DNA from: Streptomyces europaeiscabiei | GTDB taxonomy: Bacteria > Actinomycetota > Actinomycetes > Streptomycetales > Streptomycetaceae | Length of the DNA stretch: 64,000 nt | Direction of reading: 5' to 3' | Assembly (NCBI RefSeq): GCF_036346855.1 | Contig: NZ_CP107841.1 | Span: 744,001-808,000, forward strand | In this document: positions 9,432 to 18,544 of the stretch, piece by piece | Layout: each line of letters starts with the position of its first letter | Numbering within the stretch: position 1 is the stretch's first letter | The notes under the pieces: model-generated | The model's database searches: none | The model's input: the letters and a program-made list of their open reading frames with translations, nothing else | What the model was told of the DNA's origin: nothing | Program-made: the position numbers and the translations under genes

Positions 9432-10472
9432 ATGTCCGCCACCACTGATGTCACCGACCCCGCCACGAGCGTGGCACGGGAGACCACCGGGGACACCCGC
9501 CGCGGGCTGGGCCTCGGGCGCTTCCGTGAGCTGTCCCTGGTCCCGGCGATCCTCGTCCTGGGCCTGATCGGGTTCATCGTCTCGCCCGCCTTCCTCACCG
9601 CCGACAACCTCATCGGCGTGGCCCAGCAGTCCACCGAACTGAGCCTGCTGGTCCTGGCCACCGCACTGATCCTCATCTGCGGCCGCATGGACCTCTCCCT
9701 GGAATCCACCATCGGCGTAGCACCCGTCATCGCCGTCTGGCTCGTCCTGCCCACCAGCGGCGCCCGCTTCACCGGCCTCGGACTCCTGCCCGAATGGACA
9801 GCCGTACCCCTGTGCCTGCTGGTCGGCGTCGTGATCGGAGCCGTCAACGGCTTCCTCATCCTCAAACTCCGCCTCAACGGCTTCATCGTCACCCTCGGCA
9901 TGCTCACCATGCTCCGCGGACTCCAGGTCGCCCTCTCCGAAGGCCAGTCCATCGTCGAACTGCCCCCCTCCTTCACCTACCTCGGCAAAACCTCATGGCT
10001 CAACATCCCCGCCGCCATCTGGATCTGCGTCATCCTCTTCGCCCTCGGCGCCGGCGCCCTGGCCTGGCTACGCCACGGCCGCGCCCTCTACGCAATCGGC
10101 GGCAACGCCGAAGCCGCCCGCACCGCCGGCATCCGCGTCGACCGCATCGTCTGGACAGTCCTCATCCTCGGCAGCGTCCTCGCCGCCTTCGCCGGCATCC
10201 TCTACAGCGGCCACTACGGCTCCATCTCCGCCACCCAGGGCAGCGGCTGGATCTTCCAGGTCTTCGCCGCCACCGTCATCGGCGGCGTCAGCCTCAACGG
10301 CGGCAAAGGCTCCATATTCGGCGCCCTCACCGGCGTCCTCACACTCCAACTCGTCGTCAACGTCATGACACTGGCAGGCGTACCCCCACTGTGGAACCAG
10401 TTCCTCAACGGCGCCATCATCATCGTCGCACTGATCATCTCCCGCTTCGCCTCCGGCGAGAAGCAGGAGTAG
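9432..10472 (+). CDS. Sugar ABC transporter permease (RbsC type)
   Basis: A 346-residue multi-spanning permease. After a roughly 35-residue hydrophilic N-terminus come about eight to ten hydrophobic segments, and the family motifs GRMDLSLES, NGFLILKLRLNGFIVTLGM and AARTAGIRVDRI (the EAA-like coupling loop) are visible. VIGGVSLNGGKGSIFGALTG near the C-terminus is typical of ribose/xylose permeases. Two copies would form the membrane pore driven by the upstream tandem ATPase. The gene is followed within 31 bases by the GntR regulator, probably on the same transcript. Confidence 0.92.
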   Translation: MSATTDVTDPATSVARETTGDTRRGLGLGRFRELSLVPAILVLGLIGFIVSPAFLTADNLIGVAQQSTELSLLVLATALILICGRMDLSLESTIGVAPVIAVWLVLPTSGARFTGLGLLPEWTAVPLCLLVGVVIGAVNGFLILKLRLNGFIVTLGMLTMLRGLQVALSEGQSIVELPPSFTYLGKTSWLNIPAAIWICVILFALGAGALAWLRHGRALYAIGGNAEAARTAGIRVDRIVWTVLILGSVLAAFAGILYSGHYGSISATQGSGWIFQVFAATVIGGVSLNGGKGSIFGALTGVLTLQLVVNVMTLAGVPPLWNQFLNGAIIIVALIISRFASGEKQE

Positions 10473-10503
10473 TTCGGGTGGGCCCGGTGCAAGGAGGCCT
10501 CTC

Positions 10504-11205
10504 ATGGCGCTGACGGACGAGGCCATGGACAAGATCAAGGCAATGATCGTGGCCGGTGAACTGGCACCGGGCTCTCGCCTTCCGAAGGAGGAGATCCTCG
10601 CCGCCCAGCTCGGTCTGTCCCGCAGTTCGCTGCGGGAGGCGGTACGCGCCCTGACCGCGATGCGGATCCTGGTGACCCGCCAGGGCGACGGCACCTACGT
10701 GTCCAGCCTCGAACCGCACCTCCTGCTGGAGTCGCTCTCCTTCGCCTCGGACGTCTCCCAGGGGCGGACGGCCCTGCAACTGCTCCAGGTGAGGCGGCTG
10801 CTGGAACCCCAGGCGACCGGGGCGGCAGCCACGCTGCTCACCGCCGACGACCTCCGGGAACTCGGTGCGATCCTGGAGCGGTCACGGTCCGCCGCCACGG
10901 TCGAGGAGTTCGTCGGCCACGACATCGCCTTCCACCTGCGGATCGTGGAGGCGGTCGGCAACCCGGTGCTGTCCATGCTGCTCCGGGTGCTCTCCACCCG
11001 TACCCAGCGGGCCCGGATCGTCCGGGGCACCCGCACCGAACGGGCCGTGGAACACGCCCACCGGGAGCACGAGGAGATCCTGCGCGCCCTGCGGGCCCGT
11101 GACTCCGCGCTGGCGGTCTCCGCGGCGACGGTCCATGTCGCGGCCGTGGAGCAGTGGATGGCGGCCGGACTCGACGAGGACCCCCTGAGCGCGATCGAGG
11201 ACTGA
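10504..11205 (+). CDS. GntR-family regulator, FCD (FadR) subfamily
   Basis: A 233-residue regulator with an N-terminal winged helix (GELAPGSRLPKEEILAAQLG, then SRSSLREAVRALTAM) and a C-terminal all-helical FCD ligand domain. The ligand and metal residues of that domain lie in FHLRIVEAVGNPVL and HREHEEIL. AGGAGG lies just before the ATG. As the last gene of the importer operon it probably senses a fucose-pathway intermediate (such as fuconate or a keto-deoxy acid) and binds the three palindromes at 6236-6479. That autoregulatory link is inferred from gene order and repeated sites, not demonstrated. Confidence 0.88.
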   Translation: MALTDEAMDKIKAMIVAGELAPGSRLPKEEILAAQLGLSRSSLREAVRALTAMRILVTRQGDGTYVSSLEPHLLLESLSFASDVSQGRTALQLLQVRRLLEPQATGAAATLLTADDLRELGAILERSRSAATVEEFVGHDIAFHLRIVEAVGNPVLSMLLRVLSTRTQRARIVRGTRTERAVEHAHREHEEILRALRARDSALAVSAATVHVAAVEQWMAAGLDEDPLSAIED

Positions 11206-11308
11206 CCGCGGGGCGGCGCAGCTCCGTAGCCGTACGCCCAAGTCGCAGTCCTCGGCGTCACCCACTGGCGGATCCTCCCCACCTCCGTGCGCCGGCCCGC
11301 GAACCGGT

Positions 11309-11344
11309 CGTCACGGCCGCCGACCTCCTCCGGCGGCCGTGACG
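11309..11344. terminator. Strong hairpin between convergent genes
   Basis: Fourteen-base perfect stem (CGTCACGGCCGCCG at 11309-11322 with its complement at 11331-11344) and an 8-base loop. It sits between the GntR gene and the convergent phytase gene and could terminate both. Confidence 0.8.
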
Positions 11345-11350
11345 GGCCCC

Positions 11351-12691
11351 TCACATGCCGGTGGCGTCCACCAGTTCGCCGAGGTCGACGAACTTGAAGC
11401 CGGTGGCCGTGCGGGTGCCGCCCTCCCCGTCCGAAGTCCCGGGGGTCTCGTGGCCGTCCTGGACGACGAGGAGGCCGCGTGGATAGCGGCTGCCCAGCGG
11501 GGCGTTGAGGACGGCGGCGCCGTCGCACTCCTGGACGCCGTCGAGGGTGTCCGACGCGGCCGCGATCCGGAAGCCGCCCTCGTACTCGTTGCCCTCGCTC
11601 ACCTCGCGGTCGTACAGGGCGAAGGTGTTGTCCCCCTGGCTGGAGGCGAGCAAGTAGCCGTCCCCTCCGCGATCCTGATAGATCGTCAGACCTTCGACGT
11701 CGGCCGACAGCCGCTTCCCGCCGTAGCCGGGGTCGGCACCCGGCGCGCACTCCTCGCTCTCCTCGTCGTACGTGCCGGGTACCCCGTACTCCCTGGTCCT
11801 GTCGACCAGGACCGGCTTGCCGGTGAGGTCGGCGCGCAGGCGCCAGATGCCGATGTCCTCCTGCCCGGCGTAGAGGGTGCCGGTGGCGGGGTCGACGACC
11901 ATGCCCTCGACCTGCGGGAGTTCACCGGGCTCACCGCAGGGGCTCCACCTCGTGCCGTCGGGCAGACGGAAGGATGAGGGCAGGTCGAGGGTGCGGATCT
12001 TGCGGTAGCCGACCTTGCCGTGCGCCGCCGGGACGAGTTCGAGCAGGGCGAGGCGGGTGCGCTCGCGTTGGCTGACCAGCGCGTACGTGCGGCCGGTGGC
12101 CCTGTCCGTCCAGGTGGCGAGGCCGTACGCGGTGTGCTGGTCGTTGATCTCGGCCTGGTCGGCGGAGAACACGGGGGCGGCGGCCGGGTCCGTGATGTCG
12201 GTCAGCGGGCCGTTCGGGCGGGAGGGATCGACGCGGTAGATGCGCAGCCGGTCGTTGCCCCGGTCGCTGACCACGGCCACGTCGGCCCGGCCCGCGGAGG
12301 TGCGCAGGCCGGTGACGAGGTCGACGTTGTTGTACCGGCCGGGGGCGTCGTCCGCCGTCGGCGGCTTCGGCGCGGGCACCGACTGCACCAGGCGGGCGTC
12401 CAGGTCGTAGACGCGCAGGCCGCCCTCCTTCGCGGTGGCGACGACGAGGCTGCGGCCCGGGTCGGCGGGGTTCCGCCAGATCGCCGGGTCGTCGGCGTCG
12501 GAGTTGCCGCCGGCCTCGTCGTCGTACAGCGCGGCCGATTCGCTCGTCGCGGTCACCGCCGGGAGGGCGGACGTACCCGCTCCTGCGGGGGTTGCCGCGA
12601 GGCAGGTGGTCAGGGCGGTGCCGGAGGCGAGGAGGGCGAGTCCTCGAGCGGTCCTTGGCGTTCTCACAGGCGTTCGCTTCCTTACCGTCAT
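11351..12691 (-). CDS. Secreted beta-propeller 3-phytase
   Basis: A 446-residue exported protein. A basic start and hydrophobic stretch (RGLALLASGTALTTCLAATP) form a signal peptide ending near AGA. The mature protein begins with the phytase motif DADDPAIWRNPADPGRSLVV and continues with KEGGLRVYDLDARLV, then YNNVDLV, VSDRGNDRLRIY, PQVEGMVVDPATGTLYAGQEDIGIW and LSADVEGLTIYQ, which are blades of the BPP fold with its acidic calcium sites. It would release phosphate from phytate outside the cell. Start is uncertain: the GTG at 12667 has AAGGA upstream and gives a cleaner signal peptide than the ATG given here. Confidence 0.88.
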   Translation of the reverse strand: MTVRKRTPVRTPRTARGLALLASGTALTTCLAATPAGAGTSALPAVTATSESAALYDDEAGGNSDADDPAIWRNPADPGRSLVVATAKEGGLRVYDLDARLVQSVPAPKPPTADDAPGRYNNVDLVTGLRTSAGRADVAVVSDRGNDRLRIYRVDPSRPNGPLTDITDPAAAPVFSADQAEINDQHTAYGLATWTDRATGRTYALVSQRERTRLALLELVPAAHGKVGYRKIRTLDLPSSFRLPDGTRWSPCGEPGELPQVEGMVVDPATGTLYAGQEDIGIWRLRADLTGKPVLVDRTREYGVPGTYDEESEECAPGADPGYGGKRLSADVEGLTIYQDRGGDGYLLASSQGDNTFALYDREVSEGNEYEGGFRIAAASDTLDGVQECDGAAVLNAPLGSRYPRGLLVVQDGHETPGTSDGEGGTRTATGFKFVDLGELVDATGM

Positions 12692-12813
12692 GTATGCCGT
12701 CGTGTGTCGGGGACATGCAGATGGTGCGGAGAGAAGCTTGCGTACAGGCGGACATGACCTGTCCATGCCGTCATGGTGAAACGGCTGCGGTTCGGCCGAA
12801 GTTCGTCCGGTCA

Positions 12814-14109
12814 TCACCTGATGTGGCGTGCCGGGCGCGTGCACAGGTGGAGCAGATGCTCCAGCGGTCCACGCCGGAACCACCGGGTCCAGGCGGTGGC
12901 TGTCAGCAGCGCGACAGAACTGTGGAGGAGGAGGTCGACGAGCGCCGGTCCGGTCTCGTCCTCCATGCCGAACTCCCTGACGGCGAGGATGTGCAGTACG
13001 TACGCGGTCAGGGCCGTCATCCCGACGGCGCGGACGGGGGTGGCGAGGCGGCCGAATCGCGGGAGCCGGTCCATGGCCGTCATGCACAGGACCACGACCA
13101 GCAGCGCGACACCGGTGTTGCCGAGGATGGAGAAGGTCGTCTGACTGTGCGGGGCGCCCACCAGGAGCCAGGCCGCCGGGGTGTCGTCGACGAGGGGGCC
13201 GACGGTGTCGGACCACCAGGCCGAGGCGGCCGCGTCACCGTCGGTGGTGGCGGCGACGGTGGCCTGCGCGTGCGGGACGAGGCGGAGGGCCAGCCAGGAG
13301 CCACCGTAGCCGAGCAGGGTCGACGCCCCGCCGATGAGAGCCAGTCGGGTGCGGACCGCGCTCCGCGTGAGGTCGAGGCGGGCCACCGCCATGCCGGCGA
13401 GCATGAACGGCGCCCAGGTGAGCACGGGGTATTCGCCGGCGAACAGCAGTTCCACGAAGCCGTCCGTGTGGCCGATCCGGGCCAGCGGATCCCGGGCGAC
13501 GACGGTGTCCGCCCAGTTTCCCTCCTCGATCGACAGGCGTATCACGTACAGGACTTGGGGCATGACGAGCGCGTTCACGGCGGCGAGGATCGCGAGCGTC
13601 CGGGCGCTCAGCCGGTACAGCGGGAGGACGGCGAGGAAGGCCAGCCCGTAGAAGGCGAGGATCACGTCGACTTCGGTGTCGAGGGCGGTCAGGGCGAACC
13701 CCAGGGCGATCAGGGCGACGGAACGGATGACCATCCGGGCCACCGCCTGCCGTCCGCCGCGCCCGGTACGCGGGTGCGGGCGGCCGGTGATGAGGACGAG
13801 GGTGAATCCGGCGAGCAGTGCGAACAGCGCGGAGGAACGGCCCCGCGCCAGCTCCATGACGAAGCCCAGCGGCCCGCCGGCCGCGGGGTCCGGGCCGACA
13901 TGGGCGGCGTACATGCCGAGGACCGCGAGCCCACGGGCCAGATCGATGCCCACCAGCCGCCCGGCCGAGGGCCCACGGGAGAGTGCGGCGGGGCGGCCCG
14001 CTTCGGTCGCGGCGGACGGGACGGCGGGGGGCGGCGCGGCGGCGCACGGCATGGCGGCGGGCGCGTTGGCCGGCTTGGACGACAGGTCCGATGACGTGTC
14101 TGGTGTCAT
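12814..14109 (-). CDS. DUF418/DUF1624-type multispanning membrane protein
   Basis: A 431-residue integral membrane protein with about ten hydrophobic segments. After a roughly 45-residue Ala/Pro-rich cytoplasmic leader comes RLVGIDLARGLAVLGMYAAH, the typical opening of DUF418/DUF1624 and related acyltransferase-like membrane proteins, with an early His. Later segments include FALLAGFTLVLITGR and MTALTAYVLHILAV. The C-terminus is basic (WFRRGPLEHLLHLCTRPARH). Substrate is unknown; transfer of acyl groups across the membrane is a family-level guess. ATG at 14109 was preferred over a far upstream start. The gene diverges from the two-component genes at 14301. Confidence 0.8.
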   Translation of the reverse strand: MTPDTSSDLSSKPANAPAAMPCAAAPPPAVPSAATEAGRPAALSRGPSAGRLVGIDLARGLAVLGMYAAHVGPDPAAGGPLGFVMELARGRSSALFALLAGFTLVLITGRPHPRTGRGGRQAVARMVIRSVALIALGFALTALDTEVDVILAFYGLAFLAVLPLYRLSARTLAILAAVNALVMPQVLYVIRLSIEEGNWADTVVARDPLARIGHTDGFVELLFAGEYPVLTWAPFMLAGMAVARLDLTRSAVRTRLALIGGASTLLGYGGSWLALRLVPHAQATVAATTDGDAAASAWWSDTVGPLVDDTPAAWLLVGAPHSQTTFSILGNTGVALLVVVLCMTAMDRLPRFGRLATPVRAVGMTALTAYVLHILAVREFGMEDETGPALVDLLLHSSVALLTATAWTRWFRRGPLEHLLHLCTRPARHIR

Positions 14110-14300
14110 GGCCTTCAGAGTCGGGGGCGCGAGGGGCGCGAGCCCATCCGGCGGGTGGCTGGAAGGTTCCCGCCGACCAGCCGGAGCCACCCCCGCCAGG
14201 TGACCGGAAACCGGGAGAAAAAGGAACCCGTCGGCGGTCCCGGACGTCGTAGGGATTCCACGAGCAGTCCAGTGGTGGTCCGACGGCGAGCGGGGCACAG

Positions 14301-14978
14301 GTGATCCGGGTACTGGTGGTCGACGACGAAGCCCTGATCCGCACGGGTTTCGAGCACATCCTCAACTCCGCGGACGACATCGACGTGGTGGCGGCGGTCC
14401 CCGGCGGCCGGGCGGTCCACGCCGTACGGGAGCTGCGTCCCGAGGTCGTCCTGCTGGACATCCGTATGCCGGACGTGGACGGGCTCACCGTCCTCGCCGC
14501 ACTCCGCAGACTCCCCCGCCCTCCCGTGGTGGCCATGCTCACCACCTTCGACATGGACGAGTACGTGGCAGCGGCCCTGCGCTCGGGGGCCGCCGGTTTC
14601 CTCCTCAAGGACACCGACCCGGAGCAACTGCCCTATCTGGTGAGGACGCTGGCGGCCGGAGGTGTCGTACTGGCGTCGCGGGTGACCCGTGCCGTGGTGG
14701 ACGGCTATCTTGACAACGGCCCTCGGCGGGCCGCCGTCCGGCTGGTGGACCGGCTCACCGAACGCGAGCGCGCCGTTCTCGTCCTCATCACCGAAGGGCT
14801 GTCCAACACCGACATCGGTGACCGCATGCATCTGAGCACCGGGACGGTCAAGGACCATGTGAGCGCGCTCCTCACCAAGTTGGAGGTGAGCAGCCGGGTG
14901 CAGGCAGCGCTGCTGGCCGAGCGCGCGGGCCTGCTCAGGCCGTCGCGCTCCGTCGCCGGCGAACGGGAGGGCGGATGA
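14301..14978 (+). CDS. NarL/LuxR-family response regulator
   Basis: A 225-residue two-domain regulator. The receiver carries the acidic pair DDE (8-10), phosphoacceptor Asp53 in LLDIRMPD and the conserved Lys in GFLLKDTDP. The C-terminal LuxR helix-turn-helix reads LTERERAVLVLITEGLSNTD then LSTGTVKDHVSALLTKL. GTG is the start. Its 3' end overlaps the downstream kinase start (ATGA), making a standard actinobacterial pair. The neighbouring divergent DUF418 gene is a plausible target, by position only. Confidence 0.93.
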   Translation: MIRVLVVDDEALIRTGFEHILNSADDIDVVAAVPGGRAVHAVRELRPEVVLLDIRMPDVDGLTVLAALRRLPRPPVVAMLTTFDMDEYVAAALRSGAAGFLLKDTDPEQLPYLVRTLAAGGVVLASRVTRAVVDGYLDNGPRRAAVRLVDRLTERERAVLVLITEGLSNTDIGDRMHLSTGTVKDHVSALLTKLEVSSRVQAALLAERAGLLRPSRSVAGEREGG

Positions 14979-16096
14979 GGTCCCCCGCCCGCGCCCCGCA
15001 CGGGCCGGCGATGGACACCGTGCTCGTGGCGGCCTCGCTGCTCGACGTGTGGATCCACGACGTGGGCACCCGTCACCCCCGGGAACTGGCCGCCGCACTG
15101 CTCGCGGCCCTGGCGCTCGTCATACGCCGCAGGCTGCCGTCGGCGACCTTCCTGCTCACCCTGCCGACCGCCCTGTTCACGGACGCGGTGTTCGCCACGC
15201 TGGTGGCGCTGTACACGCTCGCCTCGCGCACCCACCACCGGGCGCTCCTGGCCGTGTGCGCGCTGGGGTTCACGGTCTGCGACCTCACCTGGTGGTCGTG
15301 GCCGTCGCCGGAGTTCGCCGACCTGTCCGACCGTCAGGCCCTGATCCCCCTCTCCTACAGCGTGGCGCAGGCGACCGCGCCCCTCTTCCTCGGGCAGCTC
15401 GTCCATGCCCGCCGGGAGCTGTCCCTGCGTCTCGTCGAGGTCTCCGAGGCCCGTGAGCACGAGCGGCTGCTGATCGCGCAGAGCGTCCTGGCGAAGGAAC
15501 GCGCCCAGCTCGCCCGGGAGATGCACGACGCGGTCTCCCACCAGGTCAGTCTGATCGCCGTCCGCGCCGGAGCCCTCCAGGTCGGCAGCCGGGACCCGCA
15601 GGTGAAGGAGGCCGCGGCCACGATCCGGCTGCTCAGCGTGCAGACGCTGGACGAGCTGCGGCACATGGTCGGCATTCTGCGCGCCTCCGGCAGCCGCCCC
15701 ACCGAACTCACCCCGCAGCCCTCCCTGGCCGACCTCGACCGGCTCGTCACCGGCAGTGGCATCGACACCGACCTGCGGACGGACCTGCCCGCCGATCTCC
15801 CGCCGCCCGTCCAGCGCGCCGTCTACCGCACCGTTCAGGAAGCCCTCACCAACATTCGCAAGCACGCCCCCGGCGCCACGGCCACCATCCGCGTCCTCCA
15901 GCGTGAGGGCACCCTCCACGCGACCGTCACCAACACCGCGCCCAGCCGTCCTGCCCTCTCGCTGCCGGGGGCCCACCACGGTCTGATCGGCCTGCGCCAG
16001 CGGGCCGAACTCCTCGGCGGAACGGTCACGTCCAGGCATCTGCGGGACGGGGGCTACGAGCTGCGACTGGAGCTGCCGAGTGACGGCGGACCCTGA
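14975..16096 (+). CDS. Two-component sensor histidine kinase (HisKA_3 type)
   Basis: A 373-residue NarX-type kinase. The N-terminal half has four to five membrane segments (about residues 35-145) with little external sequence. Then follows a short coiled region and the dimerisation/phosphoacceptor helix with His184 in LAREMHDAVSHQVSLIAVRAG. The ATPase domain has the N-box in TVQEALTNIRKHAPGA and the G-box in GLIGLRQRAELLGG. It should phosphorylate the regulator encoded immediately upstream, with which it overlaps by four bases. The signal is unknown. Confidence 0.92.
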   Translation: MRSPARAPHGPAMDTVLVAASLLDVWIHDVGTRHPRELAAALLAALALVIRRRLPSATFLLTLPTALFTDAVFATLVALYTLASRTHHRALLAVCALGFTVCDLTWWSWPSPEFADLSDRQALIPLSYSVAQATAPLFLGQLVHARRELSLRLVEVSEAREHERLLIAQSVLAKERAQLAREMHDAVSHQVSLIAVRAGALQVGSRDPQVKEAAATIRLLSVQTLDELRHMVGILRASGSRPTELTPQPSLADLDRLVTGSGIDTDLRTDLPADLPPPVQRAVYRTVQEALTNIRKHAPGATATIRVLQREGTLHATVTNTAPSRPALSLPGAHHGLIGLRQRAELLGGTVTSRHLRDGGYELRLELPSDGGP

Positions 16097-16160
16097 AACG
16101 GCCCCCGGGGAGCCGACGGTGTGAGCCACCGGGACGATCCGAAAGTCACCATCGGCGCGC

Positions 16161-16570
16161 TCACTCCTGCGCACGGCGGTCGCAGGAGAGGCCGTCGACG
16201 GGGACCGCGTCGGCCAGCGCGTTCATGGCGGCGTCGTTGGGGTGCAGGTGATCGCCGTTGTCGAAGAACGGCAGGATCCGCTCGTGGTCGTAGGGGTTGC
16301 GCAGGACCTGGTCGAAGTCCGCCACGGCGTCGAACTCCCCGCCGGTGCGGACGAACGCGTTGACCTCCTGCCGTACGCTCTCGGCCGCCGCGTCCCACTC
16401 GTACCAGCCTTTGAAGGGCCCGACCGTCGCCCCGACGACGCACACACCGGCGGCGTGCGCGCGGCCGATGATCCGGCGGTAGCCGTCGATCAGGTCCCCG
16501 GCCGTGACACCGGTGTGCGCCTTGATGTCGTTGACGCCCTCGAAGAGGAGGACCGTGCGGACGCCGGGGT
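16161..16570 (-). pseudogene. SGNH/GDSL hydrolase, C-terminal fragment
   Basis: About 137 residues of a GDSL-type esterase C-terminal half. Present are block III (LLFEGVNDI, the GxND motif), FKGWYEWDAAAE and the final catalytic Asp-His block GDHLHPND. The N-terminal half with the GDS nucleophile is missing. Homology starts abruptly at GVRTVLLF, exactly where the sequence of the truncated GH95 fucosidase ends in a different frame. So two minus-strand secreted-enzyme genes appear to have been joined by a deletion at about 16570-16580. No start codon or signal peptide belongs to this fragment. Confidence 0.8.
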
Positions 16571-16574
16571 GCCC

Positions 16575-18517
16575 CGCGCGGTGAGCAGCGCCCTCGCGCC
16601 CTCGACGATCTCCTCGGGCGTCGAGCCGTCCGGGCGGATCCGGTCGCCGGGGAACAGCTGGACGAGGGGGGACAGATGCCGGTGGGTGGTCTCCCCCAGG
16701 TTGTCGGGGGACATCCACTCCTCCAGCCAGCCGGTCTTCGGGCTCACCCCCGGCAGATGGAGCCGTCGTTGGAGGCCGGCGACGGTCCGTGCGTACGCGG
16801 TGTCCCTGCCCAACACCTCGCACGTCGTGAGGTAGTTGGCGAACAGGGCCCAGACCGACTCCTGGGCGTAGGTGATGCCCTTGGCGTCGAGCGGGCCGTG
16901 CTCGGGTGACCAGTCACTGTCGGCGACGAGGACCTCCCGCTTCTCGCCGGAGACCGGGTCCGTGACGGTCGTCGTCAGCAGCCTCGCCTCCCAGAACTCG
17001 CAGGCCCCCTTGAGCATCGGGTGGATGCGGGCGAGATGGGTGCGGTCCTGGGTGAACTCGTAGTGCTCGTAGAGGGAGTTGCACAGCCAGGCGTTGCCGG
17101 CGGGGTGCCACCACCAGCCCATGCCGCCGTGGATGTTGGTGGAGATGGCGACGGTCCAGCCCGCGAGCTTCCCGGTGGGGTTGCGGTAGCGGTTGCGGGG
17201 GTCGTCGAAGCGGGTGCGGGTGAGTTCGGTCCACGAGGGCAGCTGGGCCAGGCAGTAGTCGGTGAAGGCGTCGAAGCAGTCGGAGAGGGCGGCCCGGTCG
17301 GCCATCCAGTAGTTCATCTGGAGGTTGATGTCGGTGTGGTAGTCGCCCATCCAGTCCGGGTCGTTGCCGTCGAGCCACAGGCCCTGGAGGTTCAGCGGCA
17401 GACTGCCGCGCGAGCCGGCGATCATCAGGTAGCGCCCGAACTGCAGGTAGGCCGCTTCGAGTTCGGGGTCGGGCGTGTCGTCGGTGTGCCGTGCCCCGAT
17501 CCGCTCCCAGGTGTCCATGCCTCGTTGCAAGGGGCTGGATGTGCCGAGCGACACGTCCATGCGCTCGAACAGCTCGCGGTGGTCGGCGACATGGGTGTGC
17601 AGCAGGGTGGCCGCGGAGTGTTCGGCGGCGTCGAGGACCTTACCGCGGGCCAGCCTGCGCGGGTCGAGCGACGGGGCGCGGTAGCCGGTGGCCGGGTCGG
17701 GCGCGTAGTTCGTGCCGCCTGCGACGATCACCGTCAGGCTTCGGCAGTTCCGGAAGGAGATCCGCGCCCCGACGACGGCGACGGTCCCGCCGCTGCCGTA
17801 CGCGGTGACGGCCGCCCCCGTACCGCAGCCCGTTCGCGAACTGTGCACCGAAGGACGCGTACCGGCCCGACCGCGTGCCCGTGGTGGCCTCGCCGTGGGT
17901 GCCGTCCAGGCTGATGTCGCCGCTGTAGCGCCCGCCGCCGTCCTGGGTGAAGTGCAGGACGATGACGTCGTCGGGCCCGCTGGCGAACACCTGGCGTCGG
18001 TACGTCACGCCGGAGCGCACGTAGGCGGCCGTGACCAGGCCCTGGCGGAGGTCGAGGGCGCGCCGGTACCCGGAGACGGCCGAGAGGTCGTGGTCGGGAT
18101 GTCGACGGTCAGCTTGCCCAGCAGGGTGAACGACCCGAAGTTCTCACGGGCGTAGGGGAATTGGCCGTCGTCGTCCAGGGTCGGGTTGAGGTCTCCGGTC
18201 CACAGGGTGGCGTCGGTGAGGAACAGCCGTTCCCGGCCGGGGTCGTTGCCCACGAGCGCCCCGAGGCGGCCGTTGCCGACCGGGAGGCCCTGAGTGATCA
18301 TCGAGCCGTCGTCGGCGGGTGCCTGCCACCACAGTTCGGTGGTGCCGCCCTGGCCCTCGGGCAGCATCGGGGAGCCGACGGGTCTCGCGGGTGCGGCGGA
18401 GGCGGAGAAGGCGGGCAGCACGCCGAGGGCGGTCAGGGCTCCGCCGGCGGCGGCGACGGAGAGCAGGCCGCGTCTGCCGGGGAGGGTTCGCAGCGAATCG
18501 GGGCGTGGAGTGTCCAT
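16575..18517 (-). pseudogene. GH95 alpha-L-fucosidase, frameshifted and C-terminally truncated
   Basis: Recognisable GH95 protein of about 645 residues read in three frames. The N-terminus (MDTPRPDSLRTLPGRRGLLS followed by a hydrophobic stretch) is a twin-arginine-like signal. GLPVGNGRLGALVGND and LWTGDLNPTLDDDGQFPYA are typical of the family. One C seems lost near 18097 and one base gained in the C run at 17815-17819. The active-site region DYHTDINLQMNYW and the Glu in DWSPEHGP survive, but the last part, with the second catalytic acid, is replaced by the SGNH fragment. It would have released L-fucose from glycans, matching the fucose operon at 1-10 kb. Both indels lie in or beside G/C runs, so sequencing error is possible for them. 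Confidence 0.82.
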
Positions 18518-18544
18518 GGTTGCGCTCCCTTGCGAGGCCGTCCG

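Noticed and set aside
12592..14094. 500-codon plus-strand frame opposite the DUF418-like gene
   Set aside because: Gly/Arg/Asp-rich nonsense composition; the minus strand has proper membrane helices and family motifs.
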